From Sorex araneus (lineage: Eukaryota; Chordata; Mammalia; Eulipotyphla; Soricidae): 64,000 bases of DNA. Location of the stretch: contig NC_073308.1 of NCBI RefSeq assembly GCF_027595985.1, positions 14,538,511 to 14,602,510 on the forward strand, read 5' to 3'. The notes under the pieces were generated by a model. It did no database searches. It was not told the DNA's origin and saw nothing but the letters and a program-made list of their open reading frames with translations. The position numbers and the translations under genes are program-made. Below are positions 34,676 through 44,800 of this stretch, in pieces (position 1 is the stretch's first letter; every line of letters starts with the position of its first letter).

Positions 34676-34907
34676 ACGATTGTTTTTTTAAACACCGTTT
34701 TCTTCTCTTTCACTATTTGTATATGGAAAGCCATGGACTTTTGGCTGCCTTTTGTAGCCTGACACTTTACTATACAAATCTATTGTTTCTAGGAGCTTTT
34801 TTGTAGAGTCTTTAAGATTTTCTAAGTATAGTATCATATTGTCTGCAAATTGTGATAGCTTGACCTCTTCCTTTCCTATCTATATGCCCTTTATATCTTT
34901 TTCTTGC

Positions 34908-35165
34908 CTAACTGCTATGGCCAGAACTTCCAGTACTATATTGAATTTGGAGTGGTGAGAGTGGGAAACCTTGTCTTGTCCCCAGTATTAGAGGGAAGGC
35001 TTTCAGTTTCTCCCCACTGAGGATGATGCTTGCCTTGGGCTTGTGATAGATGGCTTTGACAATATTGGGGAAAGGTCCTTCAAAGTTCATTTTTCTGAGA
35101 GTTTTCATCATAAATGGGTGCAGGATCTTATCAAATTCTTTCTCTGCATCTATTGATATGATCAT
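34908..35165 (-). pseudogene. L1 ORF2 reverse-transcriptase fragment
   Basis: Encodes the RT core: [13 protein letters not shown] (motif A region) and [12 protein letters not shown] (template-grip region), with [18 protein letters not shown] between them. This is the characteristic L1 RT order. Stops and inserted SINEs break it on both sides. Confidence 0.88.
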
Positions 35166-35516
35166 ATGGTTTTTATCTTTTCTTTTATTGATATGATGTA
35201 TTGTCGATTGACTTGTGAATGTTAAACCATCCTTGCATCCCAGGGATGAATACTACTTGGTCATGGTGGATGATCTTTTTGATGAGTCATTGGATTCTGT
35301 TTGCTAGAATTTTGTTGAGGATCTTTGTGTCTGTGTTCATCAGAGATATTGGCCTGTAATTAGTTTTTTTTTTTTTTGAGGTATCTCTGTCTGCTTTTGG
35401 TATCAGGGTGATATTTGCTTCATAGAAACTGTTTGGAAGTGTTTCTGATTCTTCAGTTTCCTGGAAAAGCTTTTAAAAAATTGGGAGTAAGTCCTCTTCA
35501 AAATTTGGAAGAATTC

Positions 35517-35703
35517 GGGGCTGGAGCAATAGCACAGCGGGTAGGGCGTTTGCCTTGCACGTGGCCGACCCGGGTTCGATTCCCAGCATCCCATATGGTC
35601 CCCCGAGCACCGCCAGGAGTAATTCCTGAGTGCAGAGCCAGGAGTAACCCCTGTGCATAGCCAGGTGTGACCCAAAAAGCAAAAAAAAAAAAAAAAAAAA
35701 AAA
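35517..35703 (+). repeat. Young SOR-type SINE, forward
   Basis: Forward copy with an intact head, including the B box GGGTTCGATTCC, and a long poly(A). Exact duplication 'ggaagaattc' at 35507 and 35704. Confidence 0.95.
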
Positions 35704-36319
35704 GGAAGAATTCACTAGTGAATCCGTCTAGGCCAGGACTTTTGTTTTGGGGGAGACTTTTTATTACCATTTCAATTTTCTTGATGGTGATAGGTCTGTT
35801 CAGGTATTCTGGATTCTTCTTGGTTCAGCCTCGGGAGGCTATAGGAATCCAGGAATTTTCCCATTTTCTTGTTTCGTGGCATAAAGATTCTCAAAGAAAT
35901 CTCTGAGGATCCTTTGAATTTCTGTAGTTTCTATTGTGATGTCCCTCTTTTCGTTTCTGATTATGTTTATTAGGGTTTTCTCTCTCCCTTTCTTTGTGAA
36001 TCTTGCTAGAGGTTTATTGATCTTGTTTATCTTCTGAAAGAATCAGCTCTTATTTTCATTGATCTTTGGGATTGTTTTTTGGACTTCATCTGGTTAATTT
36101 CTGCTCTAAGTTTTATTATTTCCTTCCTGCTGCCTGGGTTGAGCTACTTTTGTTGCTTATTCTCCTAGCTCTTTAAACTGTGAGGGTAGGTTACTTAATG
36201 TGGGCTTGCTCTTCCTTCCTGAGGAATGCTTATAGAGCTATGAACTTTCCTCTTAACACGGCCTTTGCCATGTCCCATAAATTTTGGTAACTCGTGTCTT
36301 CATTTTCATTTGTTTCCAG

Positions 36320-37048
36320 TTATCTTTTGATTTCCTCTTTGATTTCCTTTCTAAGCCACTTGTTCAATAGTAGTCTCTTTAATTTCCAGGCGTTTGATTT
36401 GATGTTCTGTTTGTGTGTGTGATTCACTTCTATTTTCAGCGCATCATGGTCTGAGAAGACCGTTGATACAATCTCTATCTTCTTAATTTTATGGAGGGGT
36501 GTTTTGTAGCCCAGCATTTGGTCTATCTTAGAGAATGTCCCATGCACACTTGAGAAGAATGTGTATTCAGCTTTCTGAGGATGATGTGTCCTGTATATAT
36601 TTACTAAGCCCCTTTCTTCCATTTCTTTCCTCAGATAAAGTATGTCCTTGCTAAGCTTGAGTCTGGTTGATCTCTCAAGAGGTGATAAAGCAGTGTTGAA
36701 GTCTCCCACTAGTATTGTGTTGCTATCAATGTCTTTCTTTAAGTCTATGAGTAGTTGTTTTAAGTATTTTGCTGGTCCCTCATTAGGTGCATATACATTT
36801 AGGAGTGTAAGTTCTTCCTGATGTACAGATCCTTTGATCAATAAGAAACTACTTTCACTGGCTCTTGTGATCTTCTCCAATCTGAAATCAATGTGATCTG
36901 ATACTAGAATGGCCACCCAAGCTTTTTTGAGGGAGTTGTTTGCCTGTAAATTGTTTTCCAGCCCTTGACTTTGAATCTGTGTTTGCTCTGACTGTTGGAA
37001 TGTGTTTCTTGCAGACAACAGAATGTTGGGTTCAATTTTCTGATCCAT
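36320..37048 (-). pseudogene. L1 ORF2 endonuclease domain
   Basis: 242-codon open stretch encoding most of the L1 AP-endonuclease. ILVGDFNTALS carries the catalytic Asp/Asn pair, and VFSDHDALKIEV the catalytic Asp-His near the C-terminal end. LLNVYAPNEG is also typical. A frame change near the left end of the reading separates the N-terminus, whose CCLQETH motif lies in another frame (36904-37089). Confidence 0.9.
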
Positions 37049-37062
37049 TCTGCCACTCTGTC

Positions 37063-37238
37063 TTTTTTTTTTTTTGGTTTTTGGGTCACACCCGACGATG
37101 CACAGGGGTTATTCCTGGCTCTTCACTCAGGAATTACCCCTGGCGGTGCTCAGGGGACCATATGGGATGCTGGGATTAGAACCCGGGTCGGCCGAGTGCA
37201 AGGCAAACGCCCTACCCGCTGTGCTATCGCTCCAGCCC
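37063..37238 (-). repeat. Young SOR-type SINE
   Basis: Reverse copy inserted in ORF2. The duplication 'cactctgtctttt' flanks it (37054 and 37251). Confidence 0.93.
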
Positions 37239-37289
37239 CCCTTTTTTTTTCACTCTGTCTTTTAATTGGTGCTTTTATTTTTTTAATTT

Positions 37290-37466
37290 TTTAATAACTT
37301 TTGCTTTTTGGATCACACCCAGCGATGCTCAGGGGTTACTCCTGGCTTTGCACTCAGGAATTACTCCTGGCAGTGCTTGGGGGACCATATGGGATGCCGG
37401 GGATCGAACCCGGGTCGGCCATGTGCAAGGCAAACGCCCTACCCGCTGTGCTATCACTCCGGCTCC
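37290..37466 (-). repeat. SOR-type SINE
   Basis: Reverse copy flanked by 'ttaattggtgctttta' (37262 and 37467), 50 bp from the preceding SINE. Confidence 0.92.
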
Positions 37467-37603
37467 TTAATTGGTGCTTTTAGACCATTGATGTTGAGAG
37501 ATTATTTTTATGGGGTTTTGTCCCATCTTTCTGCTGAAATTTGGTGTATTTGAGGGGTTTGTTTTGTCTTAAAATAGCCCGTTTAGTTGTTCTTGTAACC
37601 ATG

Positions 37604-37805
37604 TTTTTTTTTTTAATTTATTCTTTTATTGAATCACCATGTGGAAAGTTACAAAGCTTTCAGGTTTAAGTCTCAGTTATACAATGCTCAAACACCCATC
37701 CCTCCACCAGTGCACATATTCCACCACCAAGAATCACAGTATACCTCCTCCCCTCCCCCCCACCTCCCCAGCCCCCGACCCCGCATGTGTAACTGGTAAA
37801 TTTTA
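37604..37805 (-). mobile_element. 5'-truncated L1 3' end
   Basis: About 200 bp of L1 3' UTR ('cttttattgaatcaccatg', 'caccagtgcacatattcca') with a poly(T) start, between target copies 'cttgtaaccatg' at 37592 and 37806. Confidence 0.85.
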
Positions 37806-37825
37806 CTTGTAACCATGGTTTTGAG

Positions 37826-38520
37826 TCTATAAAGTTCCTGAGCTGTTGTTTGTCTGTGAAACTGTGTTGTTCCTTCTGATATGATGGTAATCTAGCTGGG
37901 TAAAGTATTTTTGGTGAGGCGTTTATTTCATTGATTTTTTTTTTCAGTATATCCCGCCATTGTCTTCGGGCCCTGAGGATTTCATCAGATAGGTCTGCTG
38001 TAAATCTTTTTTTTTTTGCTTTTTGGGTCACACGTGACGAATCACAGGGGTTACTCCTGGCTCTGCACTCAGGAATTACTCCTGGCGGTGCTCGGGGGAC
38101 CATATGGGATGCCGAGATTCGAACCTGGGTTGGCTGTGTGCAAGGCATATGCCCTACCCACTGTGCTATCACTCCAGCCCCGACAGTTTCTTCTTCATCA
38201 GGGTTTTCTTCCTGTCCCGCTAGGACTTCAATGTTTCTTATGTTAATTCCTCTTGGCTTCATCGCAGTTTTCTCTTGACATCTGTTAGTTCATGTTGAGG
38301 CTCTTTTTCTGCTGTTGTCTGGAGATTCTCTGCACTTCATCTTGGAGCTCACTGGTTCTGTCTTCAGCAGCTATTACTCTGCTGCTGAGACCTTCCACTT
38401 TGTTTTTCAATTCACCTATCAGGTTTTTCAGATCTGTCATTTCCATTTGTAATTTTGTTTGCATTTTCCCCATTTCTACTTTTAAATCCTCTTGTATTTT
38501 ATTGGCAGTGTGTTCCATTG
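37826..38520 (-). pseudogene. L1 ORF1 remnants
   Basis: Two pieces of the L1 RNA-binding chaperone. The coiled-coil N-terminal part (38285-38518) includes KIQEDLKVEMGKMQTKLQ. The C-terminal domain (about 37830-38000) includes FTADLSDEILRARRQW and YPARLPS. The central RRM is mostly missing, apparently lost around the SINE at 38007, which lacks a target duplication. Confidence 0.82.
38007..38181 (-). repeat. SOR-type SINE in L1 ORF1
   Basis: Reverse copy without a visible target-site duplication. The flanking ORF1 sequence is discontinuous, suggesting insertion with a deletion, or a later deletion. Confidence 0.9.
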
Positions 38521-38989
38521 TTTATTTTAGTTCCCAATGCATCCTCAGTGGCTCCCTTCTAAATTCCTTGTCTGAGAGGTTGTCTAGCACTTCAGTACTA
38601 GTTGAGTCTTCTGGGCTAGTTTCTTCACTAACTAAGCTTGGTGGGCTTCTACATTGCTTTACTATTGTGACCTGTGCGGTTTAGACTTTCACGCTCACTG
38701 GTACTATTGTGTTTTTGGTACTATTAATTGAGATGGGGCTGATGAATTACTGGCCTAATGTGTTTTTGGTGATCCGGCTAGTGAAAGTTCCACCTAAGAG
38801 GATAATTTATGGTTCTTCTGGGATATAGAGGGGGAGAATAACTCACAACTGCATTAGTCGCGGCAACTCCAGATGCCACCATCACTGGGCCTGTACCTGG
38901 GTTCGGGGAGATGAGCCAGTCCTTGAAAGTTCCAGCCCAGCATGTTGACACACTTTCTGGGCTGGGACCGGGTAGAGAAGTCAGGGTCT

Positions 38990-39145
38990 GAGCATGGGCT
39001 TTGCAGGAAGGGGTCGGGATGGACAGAGAGATAGACCGGGATTGGGATGGACAGGGGGAGAGAGGGGGTCGGGATGGACAGGGGGAGAGAGCAGGGTCGG
39101 GATGGATGGGAGAGAGAGCGTGGGTTCAGGGTGGACAGGGAAAGA
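38990..39145. repeat. 28-bp minisatellite, left half
   Basis: G-rich units (gggtcgggatggacagggg, then gagagag) with 27-30 bp spacing (gggatgg at 39016, 39044, 39071, 39099; variant at 39129). The array resumes at 45650 on the far side of the ERV. Confidence 0.85.
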
Positions 39146-39466
39146 TGTAGGGAGCCATCTTACAGAGTCCGGCTCTTATCGTCTAGTCAACCGGAGGCTG
39201 CTTGGGATTCCTGTGATCTTATCATTTCACCATTTGTCTCACTAGCCAAAGGCCATGCCTGATCAACATTCTACTACTGTTCCTATGGGGGTCTAAGCAT
39301 GCATACCACCCCCCTCCCACCAAGAGGTATAAGTATTGTAACTGCTGTGAATAAACTTCTCTCTCTCTCTCTCCTCCTCCTTCTGGCTCTGCGTCTGTTC
39401 ATTCGGTTACGTCCCCTCCTTAGCCCCACGAGGGGTCCTCCCTGCGGGACAGGATGGGACCCCACA
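39146..39466 (+). repeat. ERV 5' LTR
   Basis: 321 bp, TG...CA. TATA-like TATAAG at 39328-39333 and AATAAA at 39350-39355, with a (CT)n run just after. U5 ends in GGGACCCCACA. Short for a betaretrovirus LTR, with a compressed R region. Confidence 0.96.
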
Positions 39467-39468
39467 TC

Positions 39469-39486
39469 TGGCGCCCAGCGTGGGGC
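39469..39486 (+). promoter_or_regulatory. ERV primer-binding site (tRNA-Lys type)
   Basis: TGGCGCCCAGCGTGGGGC lies two bases after the LTR. It matches the 3' end complement of tRNA-Lys(1,2) with one difference from the usual primer site (AGC where AAC is usual). Confidence 0.92.
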
Positions 39487-39633
39487 ACGAGGGGACCACC
39501 GAACGCCCGGTCAAGTTCACGTCGGCCGACGAATTCACGGAAAAGTGAGTGTCTCTGAGGGTCGCCTCTCTCTTGGCGCACACCCTGGTATGGGACCGGG
39601 CTTGAATACAGTCTCGTGTTGAGGACGAGACGG

Positions 39634-40211
39634 TCACTGGCGGAAAGGCTTGAATTCCCTTATCTTGTGTGTATGTGTGAGTGATTGTGCAGTCTTGGAC
39701 GTCCTCGTCCTTGTACTGAGTCTGTGGCTCCACGACTTGGCATCCTTAAGATCCCTTTAAGGTTACGGAGTCCGAGTGGGCTGTCTGCGATTCCACGAGG
39801 AACATATGGTCTAGGGTGGTGCTAGTTTAGACACCGGCCGCAAGTCACCTCTCAGGCTGATCCACTATGGCTAAGTTCCTCACCGGCCAGACATGCATTT
39901 GAGTGGTTTGTTCTTGTGTCTTTTGTGTTTTCATTTCGGTCGAGTTGGCAGAAACTACCTCCCAGTGTAGACAGTCACTGGTGGGAGGTCGAATCCCTTT
40001 GTCCTGTGTTTTCATTTCTGTCGAGTTGGCAGAAACTACCTCCCAGTGTAGACAGTCACTGGTGGAAGGTCGAATCCCTTTGTCCTGTGTTTTCATTTCT
40101 GTCGAGTTGGCAGAAACAGCCTACCAGTGAAGCAGTTACTGGCGGAAGGCTTGAACCCCTTTGTCCTGTGTTTTCATTTCTGTCGAGTTGGCAGAAACAG
40201 CCTACCAGTGA
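39634..40211 (+). repeat. ERV leader with 81-bp tandem repeats
   Basis: The untranslated leader contains four tandem copies with an exact 81-bp period (gttttcatttc at 39927, 40008, 40089 and 40170), each carrying 'gtcgagttggcagaaac'. A diverged fifth copy is at about 39634-39690 ('actggcggaaaggcttgaa'). This is the region where packaging signals normally lie. The period is a multiple of three, leaving a frame open, but there is no sign of coding. Confidence 0.88.
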
Positions 40212-40386
40212 CCCTTTCTTTTCTCTTCTTGCTTTATTGTCTGCTTATCCTCTGTTTCCTTCACCTGTGTTCACCCTTGGGAATTCCCCGTTTGTTGCAT
40301 CTTTATTCTAGCTATCTTTATCCTAGCTGCTATTTCCATTTTTGAACGGTGCCTTTTCCAATTCCGCCCTTTTACTCCCTAGAATT

Positions 40387-42225
40387 ATGGGACAAAAACC
40401 TTCTAAACAGGAGCTCTTTATCAATAGCCTGAAAGACTCCCTTAAAGACCGTGGAGTAAAAGTAAGGAAAAAAGACCTAGTGCAATTTTTTCTCTTTATA
40501 AAAGATATTTGCCCCGGGTTCCCTCAGGAGGGGACTATTAGTAAAAATAAATGGGCCAGAGTAGGTGATTGTATGGAAGATTATTATAAACGGTTTGGTC
40601 CTGAGAAAGTCCCTACTTCCGCTTTTTTTTATTGGAACTTAATAAATGAGACTCTTAAGCCGCAAAAAAGACAGCCGGAGAATCAGCACCTGGTTTCTGA
40701 ATCCAAGACCTTTCTAAGGAAAAAGTATAAGAATTTCAAGGCTCCCTTAGTTTGTGGGGATGAGGTCCCCTCCATGCAGAAGGCTGACTCCTCAAATTCT
40801 ACTAATGTATACTCTGACCATTCTGCCCCCCTACCTGAGCCCTCCCGAGCGGAGGCACCTCCAAAACTTTATCCTGTGATTTTTGATATTCCTGATCCTT
40901 CTCCTCCCGAACCCGAATCCTTACCCCCAGAGGACGGGGCTATCCAGGAAGATGAGGTAGCGAGGAATCAGCCCTCAGCCCCTTGGCCCTCGTTGGAAAA
41001 ACAGCCACCCCCTTACCTGTCCCATGCCACTGCCTTTTTTAATTCCCCACATAATACCAGTGAGGCAGTCCGCCAGCTCACCCGGGACACTGCTGCCTTA
41101 CGCGCAGTCCTCCAACAGAAGCAGGAATATGTCCACCTTTTGACTCAAATAAGGCAGCTGGATAAAGAACTAGTAAGTGCCCAGCAGCCTTCTGCCCCCT
41201 CTCAAGGACCTAGTAAGAAAAGCTCGGTCTCTCCTTCACCCCGCCACACTTCAGCGTTAAAACCCGTGGCTGCTTTTCCAGTTACCAGGTCCCATTCTCG
41301 GGCCCCCAATTACCCCACCTCCGCCACGGCTCCACCCGATGATGATTCCTCAGATAGAGAAGCGGAGGAGGCCGATCTGCCTGAAGAAGGGGCACACACT
41401 GGAGAGGAAAATCCCCCTAAGGACGTAATTCCTCAGGCACCAACCCGCCAAAGCTATAGTAGATTAAAATTTGGGGACCTGAAAGATTTAAAGGCTGCTG
41501 TTTCTTCTTGCGGCCCTACTGCTCCCTTTACGCTTGGCCTTTTGGACTCCCTTAGTGAGGGATGGCTCACGCCAAACGACTGGTTCTCAGTCGCTAAGGC
41601 TGTCCTCAGTAGAGGAGACTATCTCTTGTGGAAAGCAGATTATTCTGATCAATGCCAAGATATGGCGCGCGGCAATGTCTCGGCAGGAGGCTCTTCCTCA
41701 TCCTGGGTCTTTGCTAAATTTCAGGGTCAAGAACCATTTGATTCTAACGAGGTGCAGGCTCAATTTCCCCCAGGGCTACTTGCTCAGATACAAACCGCTG
41801 CCCTCCGGGCCTGGAGGAGACTTCCCTCTAAAGGGTCAGTCGTAACATCCCTAGCCAAGGTTCATCAGGGAGCTAGTGAGCCCTATAGTGATTTCATTGG
41901 GCGCCTCACAGAGGCAGCTGAAAAACTTATGGGAAGCGAAGAGACAGATAATGAGCTGATCCGCCACCTGGCCTATGAGAATGCTAACCCCACCTGCCAG
42001 GCCGCACTTCGCCCCCATAAGCGTGGGAAGACCCTTTCAGAATACATCCGGCTATGCTCCGATGTCGATCCCACCGCCCAAAAAATAGGGCTTGCTATAG
42101 GGGCGGCCTTCAAACAGTTTGCCATTCAACCAGTGAACAGCCAGGACAGGCTGTGCTTTGGCTGTCAGCAGCCTGGACATTTTTTAAAAAACTGTCCCAA
42201 TAAAAAAATCACAGCCCAGGCCTAA
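40387..42225 (+). CDS. gag: ERV gag polyprotein, frameshifted near its end
   Basis: 612 codons from ATG (40387) to TAA. Begins MGQKPSK, so Gly2 is available for myristoylation as in beta- and lentiviral matrix proteins. The matrix domain covers about residues 1-95. A proline-rich stretch holds PSAP and PPPY late-domain motifs (about 200-215). Capsid lies about 360-570, with the major homology region near 500-520 ([14 protein letters not shown]). One CCHC knuckle ([14 protein letters not shown]) is close to the end. A second knuckle is encoded immediately after the stop but one frame over, so a 1-base-type indel between the knuckles truncates the nucleocapsid. The upstream in-frame TTG is not taken as the start. 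Confidence 0.92.
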   Translation: MGQKPSKQELFINSLKDSLKDRGVKVRKKDLVQFFLFIKDICPGFPQEGTISKNKWARVGDCMEDYYKRFGPEKVPTSAFFYWNLINETLKPQKRQPENQHLVSESKTFLRKKYKNFKAPLVCGDEVPSMQKADSSNSTNVYSDHSAPLPEPSRAEAPPKLYPVIFDIPDPSPPEPESLPPEDGAIQEDEVARNQPSAPWPSLEKQPPPYLSHATAFFNSPHNTSEAVRQLTRDTAALRAVLQQKQEYVHLLTQIRQLDKELVSAQQPSAPSQGPSKKSSVSPSPRHTSALKPVAAFPVTRSHSRAPNYPTSATAPPDDDSSDREAEEADLPEEGAHTGEENPPKDVIPQAPTRQSYSRLKFGDLKDLKAAVSSCGPTAPFTLGLLDSLSEGWLTPNDWFSVAKAVLSRGDYLLWKADYSDQCQDMARGNVSAGGSSSSWVFAKFQGQEPFDSNEVQAQFPPGLLAQIQTAALRAWRRLPSKGSVVTSLAKVHQGASEPYSDFIGRLTEAAEKLMGSEETDNELIRHLAYENANPTCQAALRPHKRGKTLSEYIRLCSDVDPTAQKIGLAIGAAFKQFAIQPVNSQDRLCFGCQQPGHFLKNCPNKKITAQA

Positions 42226-42228
42226 AAC

Positions 42229-42286
42229 TCTTTGCCCTGAGTGCAAACAGGGCTTCCACTGGGCATCAGAGTGCCGCCAGAAGGCC
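42229..42286 (+). pseudogene. Displaced second gag zinc knuckle
   Basis: In the frame one base over from gag this stretch encodes a second CCHC knuckle ([14 protein letters not shown]). It lies directly after the premature gag stop. Together with the first knuckle it shows that the template gag had the two-knuckle nucleocapsid of betaretroviruses and then lost the frame. Confidence 0.85.
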
Positions 42287-43551
42287 AAGCCGGGAAACTT
42301 GATTCGGGGCCAGCCCCAGGCCCCGCAAAACCAGGGGATGTTCCCAGCTGCAGCCCTTCTCCCCAGTGTGGAGCTTCAGAGCTCCAGTCAATAGATTCAC
42401 TACAACCAGCCACTGCAGGGAGCAATGTGTTGGATATTCCCTGTCCTGATACAGTTACCATTTGCCCCACTCAGAGTCCCGACATATTAAATTCTGGTGT
42501 AAAGGGACAAGATTTGAGCCCCCAGGTAGAAAGGGAGCTTGCTCAAGTGAACCTTGCAAGCAGCACATCAGGTTTTCATGGTTGTCTGGAGGATTTCCTA
42601 ACAGTGAAGGTAAAGGCGTCGCCAATCTCTGACTCCACTCATGGAGTGCATCTAGAATCTCAGCGACAAGCAGCTGAGTGCAGGGAACAGGAAGCTATCC
42701 CGCGTATGGGATATGCAGAGCTGAGTTCTGTACCTAATGGGCATCAGGTTTTGAGCCAGGATAAAAGTAAGGAAATTTGGAATCAAAGAGTTGTGTCTAT
42801 TGGTGAATTTGCACTGGCAAACCAAGCAGAACTTTGTATAAAAGGGCTCAGCTACCCTGAGAGGCCTCAGTCAGGTCAGAGGTGGAGAAAGCCTTGTCTA
42901 GTTTCTAGTCTTAATTCCAAAGACCATCAGTCAGGAACTCAGTCTGGACAACTGAATCTCAAGTTTTTTATCAGAACCTGTGGTGATATGCTATTTCCAA
43001 AGAAGATTATTCAAAAATTCAGGCTGGTACAGTTTTATTTTTGGGGAAGTGAACTTCTACGTCTAGTTCATGAGATGCCACCTCTAGGAAAACGGCTTCA
43101 GGGCCAGTGGGTACGTGGTTATTCTCCCACTCAGCAATTGCTTATTGACCCAGGAGGCACAGAGATGCCTCATTCCTGGGTGCTCACCCACTCAGCCACT
43201 ACAGATGCTGAGTCTGGTGAGGGACAGAAGGCATTGTCACTAGGATACTTCTGCTTGTGTGTGTGCATGGTTATGAAGCAGGTTATTTTGGATACCAGAA
43301 AAGAGCTTCCAATGAAGGCTGTAACTTGCCACATTGGTTTTTTCATTGCCCATGTGCCAGGGCTGGCTAATATCATCTCAAACTCAGTTTATGCTGTTGG
43401 TTTCTTCCCTGGTATTATGACTATGTCTCTAAATGCATCAAACACTATAGTTCAAAAATTGCTTCAGCAGCTACAAGCTGTTTTACAAAAGTGCTCTGAA
43501 TTTTTTTTTCCTTTTCCTTTATTACTCTTATCTGATCTCATTCTGGTCTGA
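42241..43551 (+). CDS. Long ORF in the ERV pro frame, mostly unidentified
   Basis: 436 codons open in the pro frame; no ATG at its beginning, so it would be entered by frameshift. The first 60 or so codons overlap the end of gag. At about codons 56-75 the run [17 protein letters not shown] resembles the start of a retroviral dUTPase/pro region. From about 42480 to the end I recognise no protease, dUTPase, polymerase or envelope domain. The stretch is rich in Ser, Gln and Leu, with a hydrophobic end. It ends just before a 20-bp poly(A) run (43581-43600). It could be a captured or rearranged segment, or retroviral sequence too diverged to read. Function unknown; expression unproven. Confidence 0.5.
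   Translation: MQTGLPLGIRVPPEGQAGKLDSGPAPGPAKPGDVPSCSPSPQCGASELQSIDSLQPATAGSNVLDIPCPDTVTICPTQSPDILNSGVKGQDLSPQVERELAQVNLASSTSGFHGCLEDFLTVKVKASPISDSTHGVHLESQRQAAECREQEAIPRMGYAELSSVPNGHQVLSQDKSKEIWNQRVVSIGEFALANQAELCIKGLSYPERPQSGQRWRKPCLVSSLNSKDHQSGTQSGQLNLKFFIRTCGDMLFPKKIIQKFRLVQFYFWGSELLRLVHEMPPLGKRLQGQWVRGYSPTQQLLIDPGGTEMPHSWVLTHSATTDAESGEGQKALSLGYFCLCVCMVMKQVILDTRKELPMKAVTCHIGFFIAHVPGLANIISNSVYAVGFFPGIMTMSLNASNTIVQKLLQQLQAVLQKCSEFFFPFPLLLLSDLILV
42292..42337 (+). promoter_or_regulatory. Gag-pro -1 ribosomal frameshift signal
   Basis: Slippery heptamer GGGAAAC at 42292-42298, in phase (G GGA AAC) with the second-knuckle frame. It is followed by a 6-nt spacer and an H-type pseudoknot: stem 1 CGGGGC (42305-42310) with GCCCCG (42320-42325); stem 2 CCCC (42314-42317) with GGGG (42334-42337). 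Slipping -1 enters the pro frame. The layout is the same as at known betaretroviral gag-pro junctions. Confidence 0.85.
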
Positions 43552-43580
43552 CTGGATCTATGACTTGAGCACAGTTTTTT

Positions 43581-43600
43581 AAAAAAAAAAAAAAAAAAAA
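43581..43600 (+). repeat. Internal poly(A) run in the ERV
   Basis: Twenty consecutive A residues shortly after the unidentified ORF, not at an LTR. Could mark the end of a retrotransposed segment built into the element. Confidence 0.7.
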
Positions 43601-44776
43601 GGAGGTATGCCCCGTTTGACTCCTTGTCCTTGACACTGTTCACTTTAAACCTTTTAAATTTACCTTAAGGAGAGCCATATGCAGCAGCTGAAAGGCATTT
43701 TCAGGAAAATGCACAGACTCAGGAAACTACTAATTCTCCTATGTGGATTAAAATTGACAAATTGGATAGCAGGGAGACTCCTCACTCCAGGAAAAGGCTA
43801 TGTTTTTTTTTTTTTTTTCAACAGACAACCCCACCAAGAAACTTTGGGTCCCGTTTTGCATTCCATCAGGAGCCGAATTCATCTGCCTGCTTTAACTTTC
43901 AGAACTCTGCAGTTTTATAACCCTCCAAATTCCAGCCACAAGCCATCACCAAGCTGATTTCAGCTGGAAGCCACAAGGAAACCAGAGGAGGAGTTTGCAT
44001 CAGAGGGCCTACAGCAAAGGCCTCTAGCTCCTCTATCATATCACAAGGCCACATTAAGAGCATTCCTTGTATCCTTCTTTTACAGGTTGTAGAATGGAAA
44101 ACGCCAGGACCCCATATTTTGGATTAATAATTCTTTACTTTTACCCTTTCCTTGGAATTCACAGGTGCCTCAGTTTCCAAAGGAGGAAGGAATGACTTTT
44201 AACAGGAACACCTTCTCATTTCTCTCTAGGATATCCATTTGTATTGGAGCTTTTCCTCTGTCTCTTTATCCACAGGCGTGGAGATGTACCAAACCCCAAT
44301 GGTCGAAGCCTCTAATAACTTTAAAAAGTATTTTTTCCAAACATAAGCTAGGTTGCACAGATATGACTGCTAGTGAACCTGACCAGAGAATGGCTGCATC
44401 CCTCTGCTGAAGGACTCCTGACAGAAGTTGTGATGCTCCTGTTCCAGTGCTCCCTGCCTGATCCAGTACTTCATGAAATTCATCAGACTCCTATAGCTGC
44501 TCCTCTAGGACTCATTGCTGTGACCACTACTGCTGCTGCTGCAGAAACAGCTCTTCAATTTTGATCCAGACACTTCATTTCTTCAGAATGGGACTAACTG
44601 ACTCTCATCATTGGTGACTTGCCTCACCCTTGGACAGTGCAGGACAATTGGACGCTTTACTACTACAAGCACTGCTCTGGCCAAGGGTCGGACTGAAATT
44701 TTACTACAATTTATAAGACTGTATTGTGTTTGGAATTGTTCCTCTTTCTATTTCAAATTTTTGTAATTTTGTAAAC

Positions 44777-44800
44777 AGAAAAGCGGGAGATGTTGGATAT
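44777..44800 (+). other. Internal polypurine-tract/LTR-start-like junction
   Basis: GAAAAGCGGGAGA followed by TGTTGG mimics the true 3' junction (AACAGGGGGAGA then TGTAGG at 45329). About 170 bp further on, 'cctatataggttc' could be a TATA box. It looks like the start of a second, unrelated LTR embedded in this provirus. Confidence 0.5.

Larger units (their letters stand above)
28322..38990 (-). mobile_element. Degraded near full-length L1 (LINE-1), heavily invaded
   Basis: Minus-strand L1 with parts in the expected order: 3' UTR at the left end (28322-28987), ORF2 C-terminus (29903-30452), reverse transcriptase (about 34908-35165), apurinic endonuclease (36320-37048), ORF1 (37826-38520) and a 5' region beyond 38520. 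Stops, indels and at least ten nested insertions break it. Precise target duplications around the inserts let the original L1 be read across the gaps. It is long dead, but complete enough to serve as a dated landing platform. Confidence 0.9.

Noticed and set aside
35517-35703. tRNA gene suggested by A and B boxes
   Set aside because: It is the head of a SINE with a poly(A) tail and target duplication; no cloverleaf anticodon stem is kept, and the same sequence recurs throughout the window.
39146-39466. Solo LTR interpretation
   Set aside because: A primer-binding site and gag follow directly, and an identical second LTR with matching target duplication lies 6.2 kb away, so it is a provirus.
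40342-40386. Upstream extension of gag from an in-frame TTG
   Set aside because: The ATG at 40387 begins the MGQ myristoylation signal typical of this family; the extension has no support.
43270-43551. RNase H/integrase-like motifs near the end of the unidentified ERV frame
   Set aside because: Short pieces such as [11 protein letters not shown] and FIAHVPG are vaguely reminiscent of betaretroviral RNase H sequence, but they are in the wrong order and lack the catalytic residues, so no domain is claimed.
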